64,000 nucleotides of DNA from Peribacillus simplex (GTDB taxonomy: Bacteria > Bacillota > Bacilli > Bacillales > DSM-1321), in NCBI RefSeq assembly GCF_900156045.1, contig NZ_FTMX01000002.1, positions 925,433 through 989,432 of the forward strand, written 5' to 3'. Shown here piece after piece: positions 35,954 through 47,231 of this stretch. The notes below the pieces were generated by a model. That model searched no databases. It was not told the DNA's origin and saw only the letters and a list, made by a program, of their open reading frames with translations. How positions within the stretch are numbered: position 1 is the first letter of the stretch; the number at the start of each line of letters is the position of its first letter. Made by a program: the position numbers and the translations under genes.

Positions 35954-36799
35954 TTACCTTTTATTAAGCGATTGACTTCTATCCAGGTCATGATGCAATT
36001 GTGCTGCCGGAACCTTAGGGTTAGGAATCTGCCCTTTTGCAACTGGTTCAGCTACATAAACAAAATCTCCTGTACCATCTGGGGCGCTTCCTGTTGCCCA
36101 AAGGCCGTCTCCTGATTCATTACCTTCTGACAAGTTCCAGAATTCGTACGCTTCCGGTTGAGATTCCATTTCCACTTCCGGTGGGAATGACGCGGGAACG
36201 ACAACGCCATTTTTTTCTTCAAGTTCTGCAATGGCCGCCATCCATTGATATTGGTGGTATCGATCACGGGCTAACATTTTACGGAATGTAGCACGGACCC
36301 CTTCATCTTTGGTCATATGATATAAACGGGCCACTTGAAGGCGTCCTTGGCTTTCAGCATGCAAATTCGATCGCATGTCCGCTAATAGATTTCCGCTCGC
36401 TACAATATAAGATCCGTTCCAAGGCACCCCATTCGAGTTGGTTGGCAGTCCGCCAAGTCCGCTTACGAGCAAATGCTGGGGATTAATTCCACCCATGATC
36501 GCTGCTGTAGCAGGATCTTTTGCGGCTTCTGCCTGATCCTCCGGAGAAGCGCCATCAAGCAATTGACTAATGAGCGAACAAAGCATCTCTACATGTCCAA
36601 TTTCCTCTGTACCAATATCCATCAGCATATCTTTGTATTTTTCTTCTCCACGGCAGTTAAAACCCTGAAAAAGATATTGCATCATGACAGTCATTTCCCC
36701 AAACTGTCCGCCTAACACTTCCTGGATTTGACGTGCAAGCATCGGATCTGGCCGCTCTACCTTAACTTCAAATTGCAACTCTTTTTGATGACGAAACAT
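35954..36799 (-). CDS. Manganese catalase family protein (YdbD/CotJC-like)
   Basis: 281 residues with a ferritin-like four-helix domain. Metal-binding Glu/His occur in QFGEMTVMMQYLFQGFNCRG, IGTEEIGHVEMLC, SNLHAESQGRLQVARLY and ARDRYHQYQWMAAI, as in dimanganese catalases, which remove hydrogen peroxide. The C-terminal tail (from about 215) is Pro/Gly-rich and extended, as in YdbD and KatN. Short ATG spacing after AGGAGG. Relatives are often spore-associated. Confidence 0.9.
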   Translation of the reverse strand: MFRHQKELQFEVKVERPDPMLARQIQEVLGGQFGEMTVMMQYLFQGFNCRGEEKYKDMLMDIGTEEIGHVEMLCSLISQLLDGASPEDQAEAAKDPATAAIMGGINPQHLLVSGLGGLPTNSNGVPWNGSYIVASGNLLADMRSNLHAESQGRLQVARLYHMTKDEGVRATFRKMLARDRYHQYQWMAAIAELEEKNGVVVPASFPPEVEMESQPEAYEFWNLSEGNESGDGLWATGSAPDGTGDFVYVAEPVAKGQIPNPKVPAAQLHHDLDRSQSLNKR

Positions 36800-37089
36800 A
36801 TTAACTCCTCCTTTTATTAATAGTTGACTTTCTAAATTTTTATTACCCGCCTGTCCATGCTTGAAACATGAATCCAGTTATAATGAACCAATATTCAGGA
36901 AAAATTTACATGCAATTAACAATGACCACTGAAAAATCCAAGGATATCTTAGGACTATGAATGGATCACTAATAAGATTTATAAAAGATCCATTTACCTG
37001 TCTATAACTTTGCACTACAGGGTAAAGTAAAAAGAACCATATATAGGGAAATCAACCATATATAAAGAAACTTATAAGGAGGATGGAAA

Positions 37090-37608
37090 ATGGATTTCAG
37101 GCCCCGAAATCAAAAAAATCAATCCATTTCAGAATTGCGATATACGTATTCCGCTCGTAATCTATGGTCCGGTTTTCTATTCGGGATCGGATTGGTGGCA
37201 TTCATCGATGAGGCCATCTTTCATCAACTATTACATTGGCACCATTTCTATGACAAGTCCACATCCGGTATCGGACTTGTCTCGGATGGTTTATTTCATG
37301 CCCTAAGCTGGTTCGCAACGGTCGCGTCTCTTTTCATGTTCGCTGACCTTCGCCGCCGAAAGGGATTATGGCTGAAAAGGTGGATAGGGGGAGTTTTGCT
37401 CGGGGCAGGTTCTTTTCAGTTATATGATGGGATTATCCAGCACAAGCTCATGCGTCTTCATCAAATCCGTTACAATGTCGATATTCTCCCATACGACTTG
37501 ATTTGGAACATTGCAGCCACAATCATGATACTGATCGGCATTACCATCGTCATTCAAACAAGGCGCAGCTTACTTAATATGAAAGAAGACGGCCGCAATG
37601 CACAGTAA
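37090..37608 (+). CDS. DUF2243 membrane protein
   Basis: 172 residues with four predicted membrane helices and a conserved DE-x-IFHQLLHWHHFYD block near residue 40, the DUF2243 hallmark. His-rich membrane loops suggest heme or copper contacts. It overlaps the downstream CtaG-like gene by 11 nt, so both are made from one transcript; joint function in cytochrome oxidase assembly is inferred. AAGGAGG precedes the ATG. Confidence 0.85.
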   Translation: MDFRPRNQKNQSISELRYTYSARNLWSGFLFGIGLVAFIDEAIFHQLLHWHHFYDKSTSGIGLVSDGLFHALSWFATVASLFMFADLRRRKGLWLKRWIGGVLLGAGSFQLYDGIIQHKLMRLHQIRYNVDILPYDLIWNIAATIMILIGITIVIQTRRSLLNMKEDGRNAQ

Positions 37609-38380
37609 TGGGCATATTCATGATAATGGAACTGGTTTTGAACCGATTTTATTGATTCTTTTCTCGCTCGTTATCGTTATTTATATCGCAGCTGTGGTAA
37701 TTTCGAACCGCCGCTATAAAAAATGGCCCTTATACCGTACTTTCTTTTGGATTCTTGGCACCATCTGTGCAGCTTCTGCAATTATAGGCCCCCTGGCCAA
37801 TCGCGCACATATGGACTTCACAGCGCATATGGTTGGTCATTTACTGCTTGGAATGATCGCACCCATCCTACTCGTGCTTGCTGCACCTATTACTCTTGCA
37901 CTGCGGACACTTGATGTACAATCAGCAAGAAGACTTTCAAAGTTTTTGAAAAGTTGGCCGCTGCGCATTTTAAGTCATCCAATCACTGCTTCCGCGCTTA
38001 ATATCGGGGGACTCTGGATACTTTATACGACTGGGTTATATGGGTTAATGCATCAAAACGCCCTTCTACATGCATTGGTGCATTTTCACGTGTTCATAGC
38101 AGGCTATCTATTCACTGCGTCCATGATTTATATGGACCCTGCACCCCACAGGTTCAGCTATATGTTTCGAGCAATCGTATTTACAATTTCACTGGCCGGC
38201 CATGATATCCTTTCTAAATATATTTTTGCCCATCCTCCAAGCGGAGTCACCAAGGAACAAGCGGAAAATGGAGGAATGTTAATGTACTATGCCGGTGATG
38301 CCATTGACGTTGCACTTATTTGCATCCTTTGTTATAAATGGTTCAAAGCCACCCGGCCTAAGGGTTCACTTGCCATGTAG
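37598..38380 (+). CDS. ctaG: Cytochrome c oxidase assembly protein, caa3-CtaG family
   Basis: 260 residues and seven predicted membrane segments. HMDFTAHMVGHLLLGMIAPILLVLAAPITLALR and the ALVHFHVFIAGYLFTASMIYMDP segment are typical of the CtaG_caa3 family, needed for copper insertion or assembly of the caa3 oxidase in Bacillus. It lies far from any cta structural genes in this window. The ATG lies within the end of the DUF2243 gene. Confidence 0.85.
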   Translation: MHSNGHIHDNGTGFEPILLILFSLVIVIYIAAVVISNRRYKKWPLYRTFFWILGTICAASAIIGPLANRAHMDFTAHMVGHLLLGMIAPILLVLAAPITLALRTLDVQSARRLSKFLKSWPLRILSHPITASALNIGGLWILYTTGLYGLMHQNALLHALVHFHVFIAGYLFTASMIYMDPAPHRFSYMFRAIVFTISLAGHDILSKYIFAHPPSGVTKEQAENGGMLMYYAGDAIDVALICILCYKWFKATRPKGSLAM

Positions 38381-38493
38381 GAAGGACGGTTCCATGGTTA
38401 CTTTGGTAAACTCCTATGTTTCTGTTTAATCGTCCAACATTTAGCTCATACTAATTTTTGATGAAAAAAATTTAGGATGGAGCTGAATGGAAA

Positions 38494-38859
38494 ATGGAAT
38501 TTGAAGCTAACAATTCTACTGAAAATGCTCTTCGTGATTATAAAGCTGGAATCGGTGTCTTTACGCATAAAATGCCTGATTTCGCAGAGAAATTCAATTC
38601 GTTTACGGAAGAGTGCTTTAAAGAAGGTCAATTATCCCAGAAAGAAAAACAGCTTATCGCACTAGGAATAAGCTTATATTCACAAGATGAATATTGTATT
38701 ATCTATCATACAAAAGGATGTCTTGATCAAGGCTGTTCCGAACAAGAAATTCTTGAAGCCATTGGTGTGACCGCAGCATTTGGCGGAGGAGCCACGATGA
38801 GTCAGGCTGTAACCCTCGTCCAGGAATGCATCCAGGAAATAAATCAGATGAAACAATGA
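38494..38859 (+). CDS. Carboxymuconolactone decarboxylase family (AhpD-like) protein
   Basis: 121 residues, all-helical CMD fold. [50 protein letters not shown] contains a Cys and His in the YCIIYH arrangement, a variant of the E-x-C-x2-C-x3-H motif of AhpD in which one Cys is missing. Peroxidase function therefore uncertain. Single gene, sharing a bidirectional terminator with the coat gene. Confidence 0.8.
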   Translation: MEFEANNSTENALRDYKAGIGVFTHKMPDFAEKFNSFTEECFKEGQLSQKEKQLIALGISLYSQDEYCIIYHTKGCLDQGCSEQEILEAIGVTAAFGGGATMSQAVTLVQECIQEINQMKQ

Positions 38860-38863
38860 TAAA

Positions 38864-38897
38864 AAAAGGGATAGGAGAATTAGTCCTATCCCTTCTT
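38864..38897. terminator. Bidirectional terminator
   Basis: AAGGGATAGGA / TCCTATCCCTT stem between convergent genes, with A and T runs on both sides. Confidence 0.85.
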
Positions 38898-38917
38898 TAT
38901 GTTCTTAACAAACGATT

Positions 38918-39550
38918 TTAATGACTCATGTTATTGTTATTTCCTTGTGCGGGTGCATACGACTTCATCATTTGCTGCATATCTTGCTGTGCAAGCTGTG
39001 GAACTTGGTAGTAATGATGTTTGTTTTGATATATCGAAATCTCATATGCCATTTCAATGCAGTTCGGAACGGAATCTGCAAATACGCGGCGAACCACCGG
39101 ATTCGTTATTTCAAGCGCTGCCATCGCTTTCATGGATGCTGCAGACTTAACAGCTCCAAGCATCAAGCCTGATATGCATTCATCCGTAATTTCCGATACG
39201 GATTGCAAAGGTTTCTTTGGCTGAGTTGGTGTCAATCCATATATAAAATCGTTACCTTGATTCATTTTGTAACTCTGAGTCCGTTTAGAAGGATCCTGGC
39301 CCGTTTGGAAGCACTCCAATGAAATATTATATTCATCTTGGATGAACTGATATTGACGATCCAGAATGTCAAGTAATTCCTGATCCTTGATATGCTGACG
39401 TAAAAGAGTATACGTGTTTAAAGTACCAATCGTTCCCGACAACACTTCATGTACATCAAATACTTCGTGACCACCGTGATTCATTTGTGGGGGAATGGCA
39501 CCCGTTTGCATGTTCTGGTGTACTTGACCTTGTTGATATTGGTTTTGCAT
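38918..39550 (-). CDS. Spore coat protein, CotF family
   Basis: 210 residues. A Gln-rich N-terminus (QNQYQQGQVHQNMQ) is followed by two helical CotF-type units: HEVFDVHEVLSGTIGTLNTYTLLRQHIKDQELLDILDRQYQ and later ECISGLMLGAVKSAASMKAMAALEITNPVVRRVFADSVPNCIEMAYEI. It ends in an Asn-rich tail. Expected to be incorporated in the spore coat. A terminator follows. Confidence 0.9.
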   Translation of the reverse strand: MQNQYQQGQVHQNMQTGAIPPQMNHGGHEVFDVHEVLSGTIGTLNTYTLLRQHIKDQELLDILDRQYQFIQDEYNISLECFQTGQDPSKRTQSYKMNQGNDFIYGLTPTQPKKPLQSVSEITDECISGLMLGAVKSAASMKAMAALEITNPVVRRVFADSVPNCIEMAYEISIYQNKHHYYQVPQLAQQDMQQMMKSYAPAQGNNNNMSH

Positions 39551-39728
39551 TGTATTTCCCTCCTCGTTTTATCAATGATGCGAACAAGTTTAGTATGTTA
39601 AACCCCAACTGGATTATTCAATCTAAACTCTTCCAAGAGGACCAATTAAGCTGCAGACAAGTTTTCTGTATAAAAAAAACGTGACGTTTAAAACTATAAA
39701 CACTTTTATTTGAACGGGAGGATTTCTA

Positions 39729-39874
39729 TTGACACATAAATGCTTCTATTGTACTGATGAAACGGAAGAAAAAAAAAAATCCATGTCGTAACGTTTCAAG
39801 TTACTGACACGGATAGAAATGAAATGCTCTGTGATGAATGTTATCAAGAATGGCTACAAGGAATAAAATGTTAA
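39729..39874 (+). pseudogene. Small Cys-pair protein frameshifted in a poly-A run
   Basis: TTG start with GGGAGG seven bases upstream. The first frame gives THKCFYCTDETEEKKK and then stops at ATG-TCG-TAA. Adding one A (or removing two) in the run of 11 A at 39769-39779 continues into IHVVTFQVTDTDRNEMLCDECYQEWLQGIKC. The product would be about 48 residues with two Cys pairs (CFYC, CDEC), a zinc-ribbon pattern. May be a sequencing error, a real loss, or a slippage-controlled gene. Confidence 0.6.
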
Positions 39875-39933
39875 GTATCAAACGGCATTTATATTTTCCA
39901 ACTTTGCTTTAATGAATGAGCATAAAAAATATC

Positions 39934-39979
39934 CCCTTAATCATGTTGACTTTGTTTGAATGCCCAACATGATTAAGGG
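39934..39979 (-). terminator. Terminator of the thiC transcript
   Basis: Perfect 15-bp arms CCCTTAATCATGTTG / CAACATGATTAAGGG, T-rich end on the minus strand, 37 nt past the small coiled-coil gene. Confidence 0.85.
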
Positions 39980-40015
39980 ATTAATTCCGATAATGAAAGG
40001 ACAATTAAGGCAACA

Positions 40016-40186
40016 CTACCATTGCAGACTTTCGATTAAGTAGCACTTTGTACATTGTTGACTATAATCATTCATTACAAATTCATGTTTGCAATTTTCC
40101 CGAAAAATGTTCAGCTCTCTTTTCAGCTGTTCCAATTGAGTTTCCAACTGTTTCATTTCAACTTTTATCTGGATTACCCGATTCAT
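40016..40186 (-). CDS. Small protein with coiled coil and Cys/His motif, downstream of thiC
   Basis: 56 residues: a coiled coil (MKQLETQLEQLKRELNIF) followed by ENCKHEF ... CTKC, a possible zinc knuckle (C-x-H ... C-x2-C). The ATG at 40186 follows GAGAGGGAG; a longer form to 40270 would overlap thiC and is rejected. It is co-transcribed after thiC. Function unknown. Confidence 0.65.
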   Translation of the reverse strand: MNRVIQIKVEMKQLETQLEQLKRELNIFRENCKHEFVMNDYSQQCTKCYLIESLQW

Positions 40187-40208
40187 CGAATTCTCCCTCT
40201 CGTCGGAA

Positions 40209-42017
<1,809 letters not shown>

Positions 42018-42050
42018 TTAAAAAGGACAAAATCCAATCCATTTCGCACG

Positions 42051-42085
42051 AAAAAGCCAGATCTCATATTTAAGACCTGGCTAAC
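42051..42085 (-). terminator. Riboswitch-controlled terminator of thiC
   Basis: Stem AGCCAGGTC / GATCTGGCT on the minus strand, followed by five T, between the TPP aptamer and thiC; the expression platform. Confidence 0.85.
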
Positions 42086-42137
42086 GTTAGTATGACTACA
42101 GAAATGACCAATTGAAAAGTCATTGTCCAGTAGATTC

Positions 42138-42236
42138 TAACTTCCCCACGCTGGTATGAACCAGATCAGGTCCTGAGGGTTAAGAAGCTTAAGCGCTTCT
42201 CTCTCAGCCCAACTTTTATTGGACACCCCTAGTCTG
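42138..42236 (-). ncRNA. TPP riboswitch (THI element)
   Basis: The minus strand has the conserved aptamer blocks in order: AGGGGTG, GCTGAGAGAG, AACCCTCAGGACCTGATC, and ATACCAGCGTGGGGAAG. These are the THI-box core sequences that bind thiamine pyrophosphate. Located just upstream of a terminator and thiC, giving feedback repression by transcription attenuation. Confidence 0.97.
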
Positions 42237-42355
42237 AATAATATAATTGATTACAGGGTAACTATATATCACCCTTTTCATTCTGTAAATAATTTGAAAG
42301 ACCTAATATTTTTATTGCACCCATCCAAAATTTGTTATTTAGAGAGGACTGTTAA

Positions 42356-43144
42356 TTATTTCCTCAGACTCTCAAGGATTGGGTAAAGCTCCTCTAAATG
42401 CTTGATTTCATAGGTCGGAATCACTTCATTCCGTTCCTTATCATGGCGATTTATCCAGACCGACTTTATACCTACCCGTGATGCTCCAAGGATATCGGTC
42501 ATTAAATTATCGCCGACCATCAACACTTCATCCTTATCAAGCTCCATGATTTCCAAAGCATGCTCAAAAATGGAGGCATCCGGTTTACCTCGTCCAAATG
42601 CGCCAGAAATCACGATTTGGTCGAAATAAGGAACCAGTTCAGGCGTAATTTCAAGTTTGGTATTTTGCAGTTCAGGAGATCCATTCGTAAGCAATAGCAA
42701 TTTGTACTTCCCTTTTAATTCATCCAGTACACGGAATGATTCTTCATAGATAAATGGCTTCTTGCGTCTCTCGGCCGGGAAACGTTCTGCCAGTTCAATC
42801 CCAAATTCCGGATCATCGATCCCTAATGCCTTCAAACCTCTCGTCCATGCTTCTTTCCGATAAGCCGGTGCAATCCCGGCCATCTTCCGGAATTCATCAT
42901 GATCATCCTGAAAATTCCCCCATAATCCCTCAAATGGGTTGATTCCGATCATTTGAGTGAATGCGTATGTATCGTAAGAAGAATAAAGCTCACGTGCTTC
43001 CTTTCGCACCGCTTCTTCAAACTCGTCGACATTCAGGTCATATTTCTCCTTAGCCACTTCGCATGTGGCCACAAAAGCCTCTTTTACACTTTTCTGATCC
43101 CAAAGTAATGTATCATCTAAATCAAAAAAAACTGCCTTCAGCAA
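42356..43144 (-). CDS. HAD-superfamily hydrolase, subfamily IA
   Basis: About 262 residues. Motif [12 protein letters not shown], motif [12 protein letters not shown], a motif-III Lys in [14 protein letters not shown] and motif [20 protein letters not shown] long helical cap lies between motifs I and II. A TTG at 43144 has GAGGGG eight bases upstream and is preferred; a GTG at 43153 lies too close to it. Phosphatase of unknown substrate, cytosolic. It does not share an operon with thiC, whose riboswitch lies between. Confidence 0.85.
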   Translation of the reverse strand: MLKAVFFDLDDTLLWDQKSVKEAFVATCEVAKEKYDLNVDEFEEAVRKEARELYSSYDTYAFTQMIGINPFEGLWGNFQDDHDEFRKMAGIAPAYRKEAWTRGLKALGIDDPEFGIELAERFPAERRKKPFIYEESFRVLDELKGKYKLLLLTNGSPELQNTKLEITPELVPYFDQIVISGAFGRGKPDASIFEHALEIMELDKDEVLMVGDNLMTDILGASRVGIKSVWINRHDKERNEVIPTYEIKHLEELYPILESLRK

Positions 43145-43313
43145 AATGTCCACCCCTCTTTCCCTATTATTGAATTCGTAAAAATTACACTATTACAATA
43201 ATAAACCACAACCAATAAAAAAAGAATAACTATTCGGAAAATGCCTTCCTCTTTCTTAAAATCAGCAAAAATGACTTACCCTTCCTGGTGGTAAACCCAA
43301 TATTTTCCCTTTA

Positions 43314-43847
43314 TCATCTTTCAAATACATAAAGCTTTCCATTACTGGCAATCTTGAATTTTGGACCGGTGAAACCCCGTCGTATCAGCTCTTTCCTCAT
43401 ATATACCATGAGGGCGGCATGACTCACGATCAGAACATCCCTTTTCCCCTTTGCCAAGACTTCATCCAATACTTTATTGATCCTTCGCTCTGCGATCTTA
43501 ATCTCCGCCCTTGTCTGCCTGTTGATTACCGAGCAGCAGCGAATCCAGATGGCCCAAAGGATGAACGGCAGCTTAACTTTTCCTTTAAGTGGGGGGGAAG
43601 GTATTTCCCGCAGCTCCTCCATCCGATGAACCGTACCTGGATAGATATGTTCCGCTGTCTTGACAGCTCTCGACATATCACTGCAATAACATTCCTTCCA
43701 TTCCTCCACACCAAATAAAGTCGTTCCATAAATGATATCCGCGGCATCATAGTCCTCAAACCATTGCTTCATATCATCCGCCGTCACAGGTCTCCCAGTG
43801 GGAAATTCATGTGCCACCTTAAAATGCCGTACCAAACCAATTTTCAT
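43314..43847 (-). CDS. Histidine phosphatase family protein
   Basis: 177 residues. The phosphoacceptor motif is LVRHFKV (His8 after Arg7), shorter than the usual LxRHGxT. SDMSRAVKTAE supplies the conserved Arg, MEELREIPSP the acidic residue, and VSHAALM near residue 143 the second His. Family members act on phosphosugars, phosphoproteins or nucleotides; substrate unknown. Confidence 0.85.
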   Translation of the reverse strand: MKIGLVRHFKVAHEFPTGRPVTADDMKQWFEDYDAADIIYGTTLFGVEEWKECYCSDMSRAVKTAEHIYPGTVHRMEELREIPSPPLKGKVKLPFILWAIWIRCCSVINRQTRAEIKIAERRINKVLDEVLAKGKRDVLIVSHAALMVYMRKELIRRGFTGPKFKIASNGKLYVFER

Positions 43848-44079
43848 ATATTCTCCTTTTTATCTTTTAAAAGATACATTTCGTTTTCTTGTAAAAGCCC
43901 TTATCAATATATTACCCTATGTAAAACCATAAAAAAATGTATGTTGAAACCATAAAAAACCTTATGGATTTCTCCTTGATGTATGTTTTTAAAAAAACCT
44001 TATGGATTGTGTCACTATAAGCATTTAATTATGATGGCATCGAAAAAAGAGAAAGCATTTCGCCTTCTCCAGTTTTGGT

Positions 44080-44532
44080 TTATTCTATGAATTGAAGTTC
44101 CGTTATCGTACATCTTTTCCTGAATTTATATTTTCCGCTCAAATCACTGAATTGATAATCATTGAGGGATTTCTCCAGTTGTTCCTTTAGCTTATCCATA
44201 GTGACTGATTCCTCAATTGTCTCTATCCAATTTTCCTTTCCTATTAACTCTTCGAACGGAATTGTAGTCAGGACTTCATCATATATCTGGATGCTTTGAT
44301 CGATACCGAAACTGCCATAGATACTGCCATTTTCATCAGCAAAAATATGCTCCGATTCCAATTCTTCAACCAATACTTCTAGATATTCCTTTGACTTTAC
44401 AGGCTTGACGGCAATCTCCGCTTCCGCCGTTACAGGTCCCAATCTCTTATCGACGATCTCTATCGTCAATTTAACGTGAACGGGCGGATACCCAAACCCT
44501 TCGCAAAGTTCTGCTGCCGAATTATATACCAT
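44080..44532 (-). CDS. Hypothetical protein, 150 residues
   Basis: Not recognised. Acidic, soluble, with an N-terminal strand-rich part (HVKLTIEIVDKRLGPVTAEAEIAV) and a helical C-terminus ending in a short basic segment (GKYKFRKRCTITEL). AGGAGG precedes the ATG. Monocistronic. Confidence 0.65.
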   Translation of the reverse strand: MVYNSAAELCEGFGYPPVHVKLTIEIVDKRLGPVTAEAEIAVKPVKSKEYLEVLVEELESEHIFADENGSIYGSFGIDQSIQIYDEVLTTIPFEELIGKENWIETIEESVTMDKLKEQLEKSLNDYQFSDLSGKYKFRKRCTITELQFIE

Positions 44533-44598
44533 CTATGCATCCTCCTTTTGACACTATCATTATATAATATAAATACTCGTTTTCATTACCAAAAACCC

Positions 44599-44760
44599 TT
44601 ATTCAGGTTCACTTTGCACTGCCTCTTCTTTTTGCTCATTCATATCTGAAGGGTCAGTCGCCTCATTTCCGGATTCCCCTGAAAAACGAAAGCCACCCAT
44701 TATAGAAAAAAATCAGTGTAATCCTGATTTCTTCAGCTCAAAGGCATAATTATCATTCAT
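44599..44760 (-). pseudogene. Small ORF with in-frame TGA (52 sense codons)
   Basis: AAGAGGTGTGAAAT precedes an ATG that opens MNDNYAFELKKSGLH, then TGA (44713-44715), then the same frame continues FFSIMGGFRFSGESGNEAT ... QSEPE to a TAA. A TGG in place of TGA would give one 53-residue protein with an acidic tail. Could be a nonsense mutation, readthrough, or a 15-residue peptide. No family recognised. This explains most of the 44533-44869 gap. Confidence 0.4.
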
Positions 44761-44821
44761 ATTTCACACCTCTTTTATACGTTTATCCATAATACACCCT
44801 TAACTATTTGTAAACCTAACC

Positions 44822-44857
44822 AAAAAGTCCAATGCAGCTCCATGCATTGGACTTTTT
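44822..44857 (-). terminator. Terminator of the alcohol dehydrogenase gene
   Basis: Perfect 15-bp arms AAAAAGTCCAATGCA / TGCATTGGACTTTTT with a 6-nt loop. Confidence 0.9.
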
Positions 44858-44869
44858 ATAAGCTTCAGA

Positions 44870-46009
44870 TTATGGCTTTAACACCACTTTAATGCATTCA
44901 TCCTCATGATCGTTAAAGATTTGATAAGCTTCACTCGCTTTTTCGAGAGGGACTTTATGGGATATGATTTCCGTGGGGTCGAACTCTCCGGCCATGATTT
45001 CATCAAAAAGCTTTGGCATGTAGTGAATGACTGGTGCTTGCCCCATTTTCAGGTTAATGTTCCTTTCAAATAAATTGCCTAATGGGAACATATTATATTT
45101 GGATCCATATACGCCAGTCAGTTGGATCGTACCGAATTTACGTACGGCTTTAAGTGCAATCTCGATCGCACTTAACGTTCCTCCCTGGAGTTTCAGCTTT
45201 TGCTCAATCGCCTCGATCGTTGATTTCTTGCCGTCCATCCCCACACAATCTATGACCACATCAGCCCCGCCTGAAGTGATTTCCTTAATGTAGCTGCCCA
45301 TATCGTTATACTCATCGAAGTTATACGCCTCAACCTTATTCATCTGTTTTGCCCTATTGAGCCTATAAGGAAGATTGTCTATTACAATGACCCTTTTTGC
45401 GCCTTTCATCCAAGCGAACTTCTGAGCCATCAAGCCAATCGGCCCACAACCAAGTACCGCTACCGTATCATCTTTCTTGACGCCAGCGTTCTCTACACTC
45501 CAATACGCGGTTGGTAGCACATCGGACATGAACAATAGTGCCTCATCTTCAAGTTCACAGGACTCTGGAATGACAAACGGCATGAAGTTTCCATATGGGA
45601 CCCTTAAATATTCTGCCTGCCCGCCTGGATAGTTCCCATATCGTTCCGTAAAACCAAAGTATCCGCCTGTATCCACCGCTTCATTTGGGTTGGAATTATC
45701 ACATTGACTCTCCATATCATGTTCACAATAATAACAGTGCCCACAAGAAATGTTGAAGGGCAGGACAACCCTGTCCCCTTTTTTCACCTTCGTAACTTCC
45801 GGGCCCACTTCTTCAACGATGCCCATCGGTTCATGGCCAATGACATAATCCTTATGCGTGGGCAAAGCACCCTGATATATATGGAGATCGGACCCGCAAA
45901 TGGCCGTTGAAGTCACTCTGACGATGATATCATCCATTTGCTGAAGTTTTGGATCTTCAACTTGTTTTACCTGTATCTCTTTTGCTCCTTGAAAAGTGAC
46001 AGCCTTCAT
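44870..46009 (-). CDS. Zinc-dependent alcohol dehydrogenase (AdhB / formaldehyde dehydrogenase-like)
   Basis: 379 residues, medium-chain dehydrogenase. Catalytic Zn ligands in ICGSDLH and GHEPMGIVEE, structural Zn site CGHCYYCEHDMESQC, and NAD site VLGCGPIGLMAQKFAWMKGA. The long insertion before the coenzyme domain and the IDCVGMDGKKS segment resemble glutathione-independent formaldehyde dehydrogenases and B. subtilis AdhB. GGAGGTTGATT precedes the ATG at 46009. Substrate not determined. Confidence 0.88.
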   Translation of the reverse strand: MKAVTFQGAKEIQVKQVEDPKLQQMDDIIVRVTSTAICGSDLHIYQGALPTHKDYVIGHEPMGIVEEVGPEVTKVKKGDRVVLPFNISCGHCYYCEHDMESQCDNSNPNEAVDTGGYFGFTERYGNYPGGQAEYLRVPYGNFMPFVIPESCELEDEALLFMSDVLPTAYWSVENAGVKKDDTVAVLGCGPIGLMAQKFAWMKGAKRVIVIDNLPYRLNRAKQMNKVEAYNFDEYNDMGSYIKEITSGGADVVIDCVGMDGKKSTIEAIEQKLKLQGGTLSAIEIALKAVRKFGTIQLTGVYGSKYNMFPLGNLFERNINLKMGQAPVIHYMPKLFDEIMAGEFDPTEIISHKVPLEKASEAYQIFNDHEDECIKVVLKP

Positions 46010-46116
46010 AATCAACCTCCTAAAATATTTTTATTACATTTGATATACCCGTCAAAAAAGCCTGCTAAGCCTAAGTCCACCTAATTTCCCCAATAATTAA
46101 ATGCCCTTCATAACAA

Positions 46117-46140
46117 AAAAAGCCCCGGAAAACCGGGACT
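46117..46140 (-). terminator. Terminator of the glpQ-like gene
   Basis: AGTCCCGG-TTTT-CCGGGGCT then a T run on the minus strand, 18 nt past the stop codon. Confidence 0.85.
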
Positions 46141-46157
46141 CACATAATTTAGTAACC

Positions 46158-47087
46158 TTATAAATTCCCATTTTCATTGTGATTATCATGCTTGTACTCT
46201 CTTAACACCTCGCTGAATACATCAGGATAATTAGTGAACAGCCCCGTTGCACCCCATTCAAGAGCCTTTTTCATATCCGCTCTATCATTTACTGTATATG
46301 GATGGAATTGAAGGTCATGGCTGCGAACCATCTTCACATATTGTCCGTCAACCCTATTGAAGTTCGGGCCAACGCCAATTGCATATTCCTTAATGGATTC
46401 CAATTCTTCATCGGAAATGGTTGCTGGGTTCTTATAAGAAAAAAGCTGCACAAGCGGTAACTTTGGATTCATGTCATGAACCTTCATAAGGCTTTCTTTA
46501 CTGAACGATTGTATTAATACATTCTTGGTACGGCCTTTTGAATCCACCATTTTATATTCTTCCAGAACCTGTAGAAGTTCTTCCTCCATTCCTGGATATA
46601 CTTCAGGGGACTTTGTTTCGATATAGTAATTGGCCTGCTTTCCGAACTTCTTAAAGACTTCTTCAAGAGTGGGAACCTTCAACCCTTCATATACCTCTTT
46701 TGCCAATTGCGGATATTGTTCATTGAACCATGAACCGGCATCCAGTTTCTTGATCTCTGCCAACGTTAAATCCTTCACCAGACCTGTACCATTCGTTGTA
46801 CGATCCACCTTTTCATCATGCATTGCTATCAATCTTCCATCCTTGGTCATCTGAAGATCGATTTCTATGTAGTCACCTTTCATTTGTTCTCCCAATTGAT
46901 AAGCGGGAATGGTATGTTCAGGTGCATGTCCAGAAGCTCCCCGATGTGCAATATTCACGATTTTCTTCTCATAAATAGATGAATTGGAATGATTTCCATT
47001 TGCAGCTGAGGCCCCCATGGAAGCAGCTTGCAATATAAAGGCCGCACTCATCATACAAAAACCGAATTTCTTTATATTCGTTTTCAC
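46158..47087 (-). CDS. glpQ: Secreted glycerophosphodiester phosphodiesterase
   Basis: 309 residues with a signal peptide (KKFGFCMMSAAFILQAASMGASAA). IAHRGASGHAPEHTIPAYQ is the GDPD signature holding the catalytic His pair and metal ligands, with EIDLQMTKDGRLIAMHDEKVDRTTNGTG following. It releases glycerol-3-phosphate from glycerophosphodiesters or teichoic acid outside the cell. Secretion and sequence match GlpQ of Bacillus. Phosphate control is likely but no Pho box was identified. Confidence 0.9.
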   Translation of the reverse strand: MKTNIKKFGFCMMSAAFILQAASMGASAANGNHSNSSIYEKKIVNIAHRGASGHAPEHTIPAYQLGEQMKGDYIEIDLQMTKDGRLIAMHDEKVDRTTNGTGLVKDLTLAEIKKLDAGSWFNEQYPQLAKEVYEGLKVPTLEEVFKKFGKQANYYIETKSPEVYPGMEEELLQVLEEYKMVDSKGRTKNVLIQSFSKESLMKVHDMNPKLPLVQLFSYKNPATISDEELESIKEYAIGVGPNFNRVDGQYVKMVRSHDLQFHPYTVNDRADMKKALEWGATGLFTNYPDVFSEVLREYKHDNHNENGNL

Positions 47088-47231
47088 TTTCCCTCTCCCC
47101 CTCCTATTATTACCATCATTTTAAAAGGGGAATGTGAATCTACAGCTAATATAATGTAAAGAAATAATATATTAGTAAAAATGAGTAAAATAACCTATCA
47201 AACGACTACCCACGGTGCATTCATAAACCCA

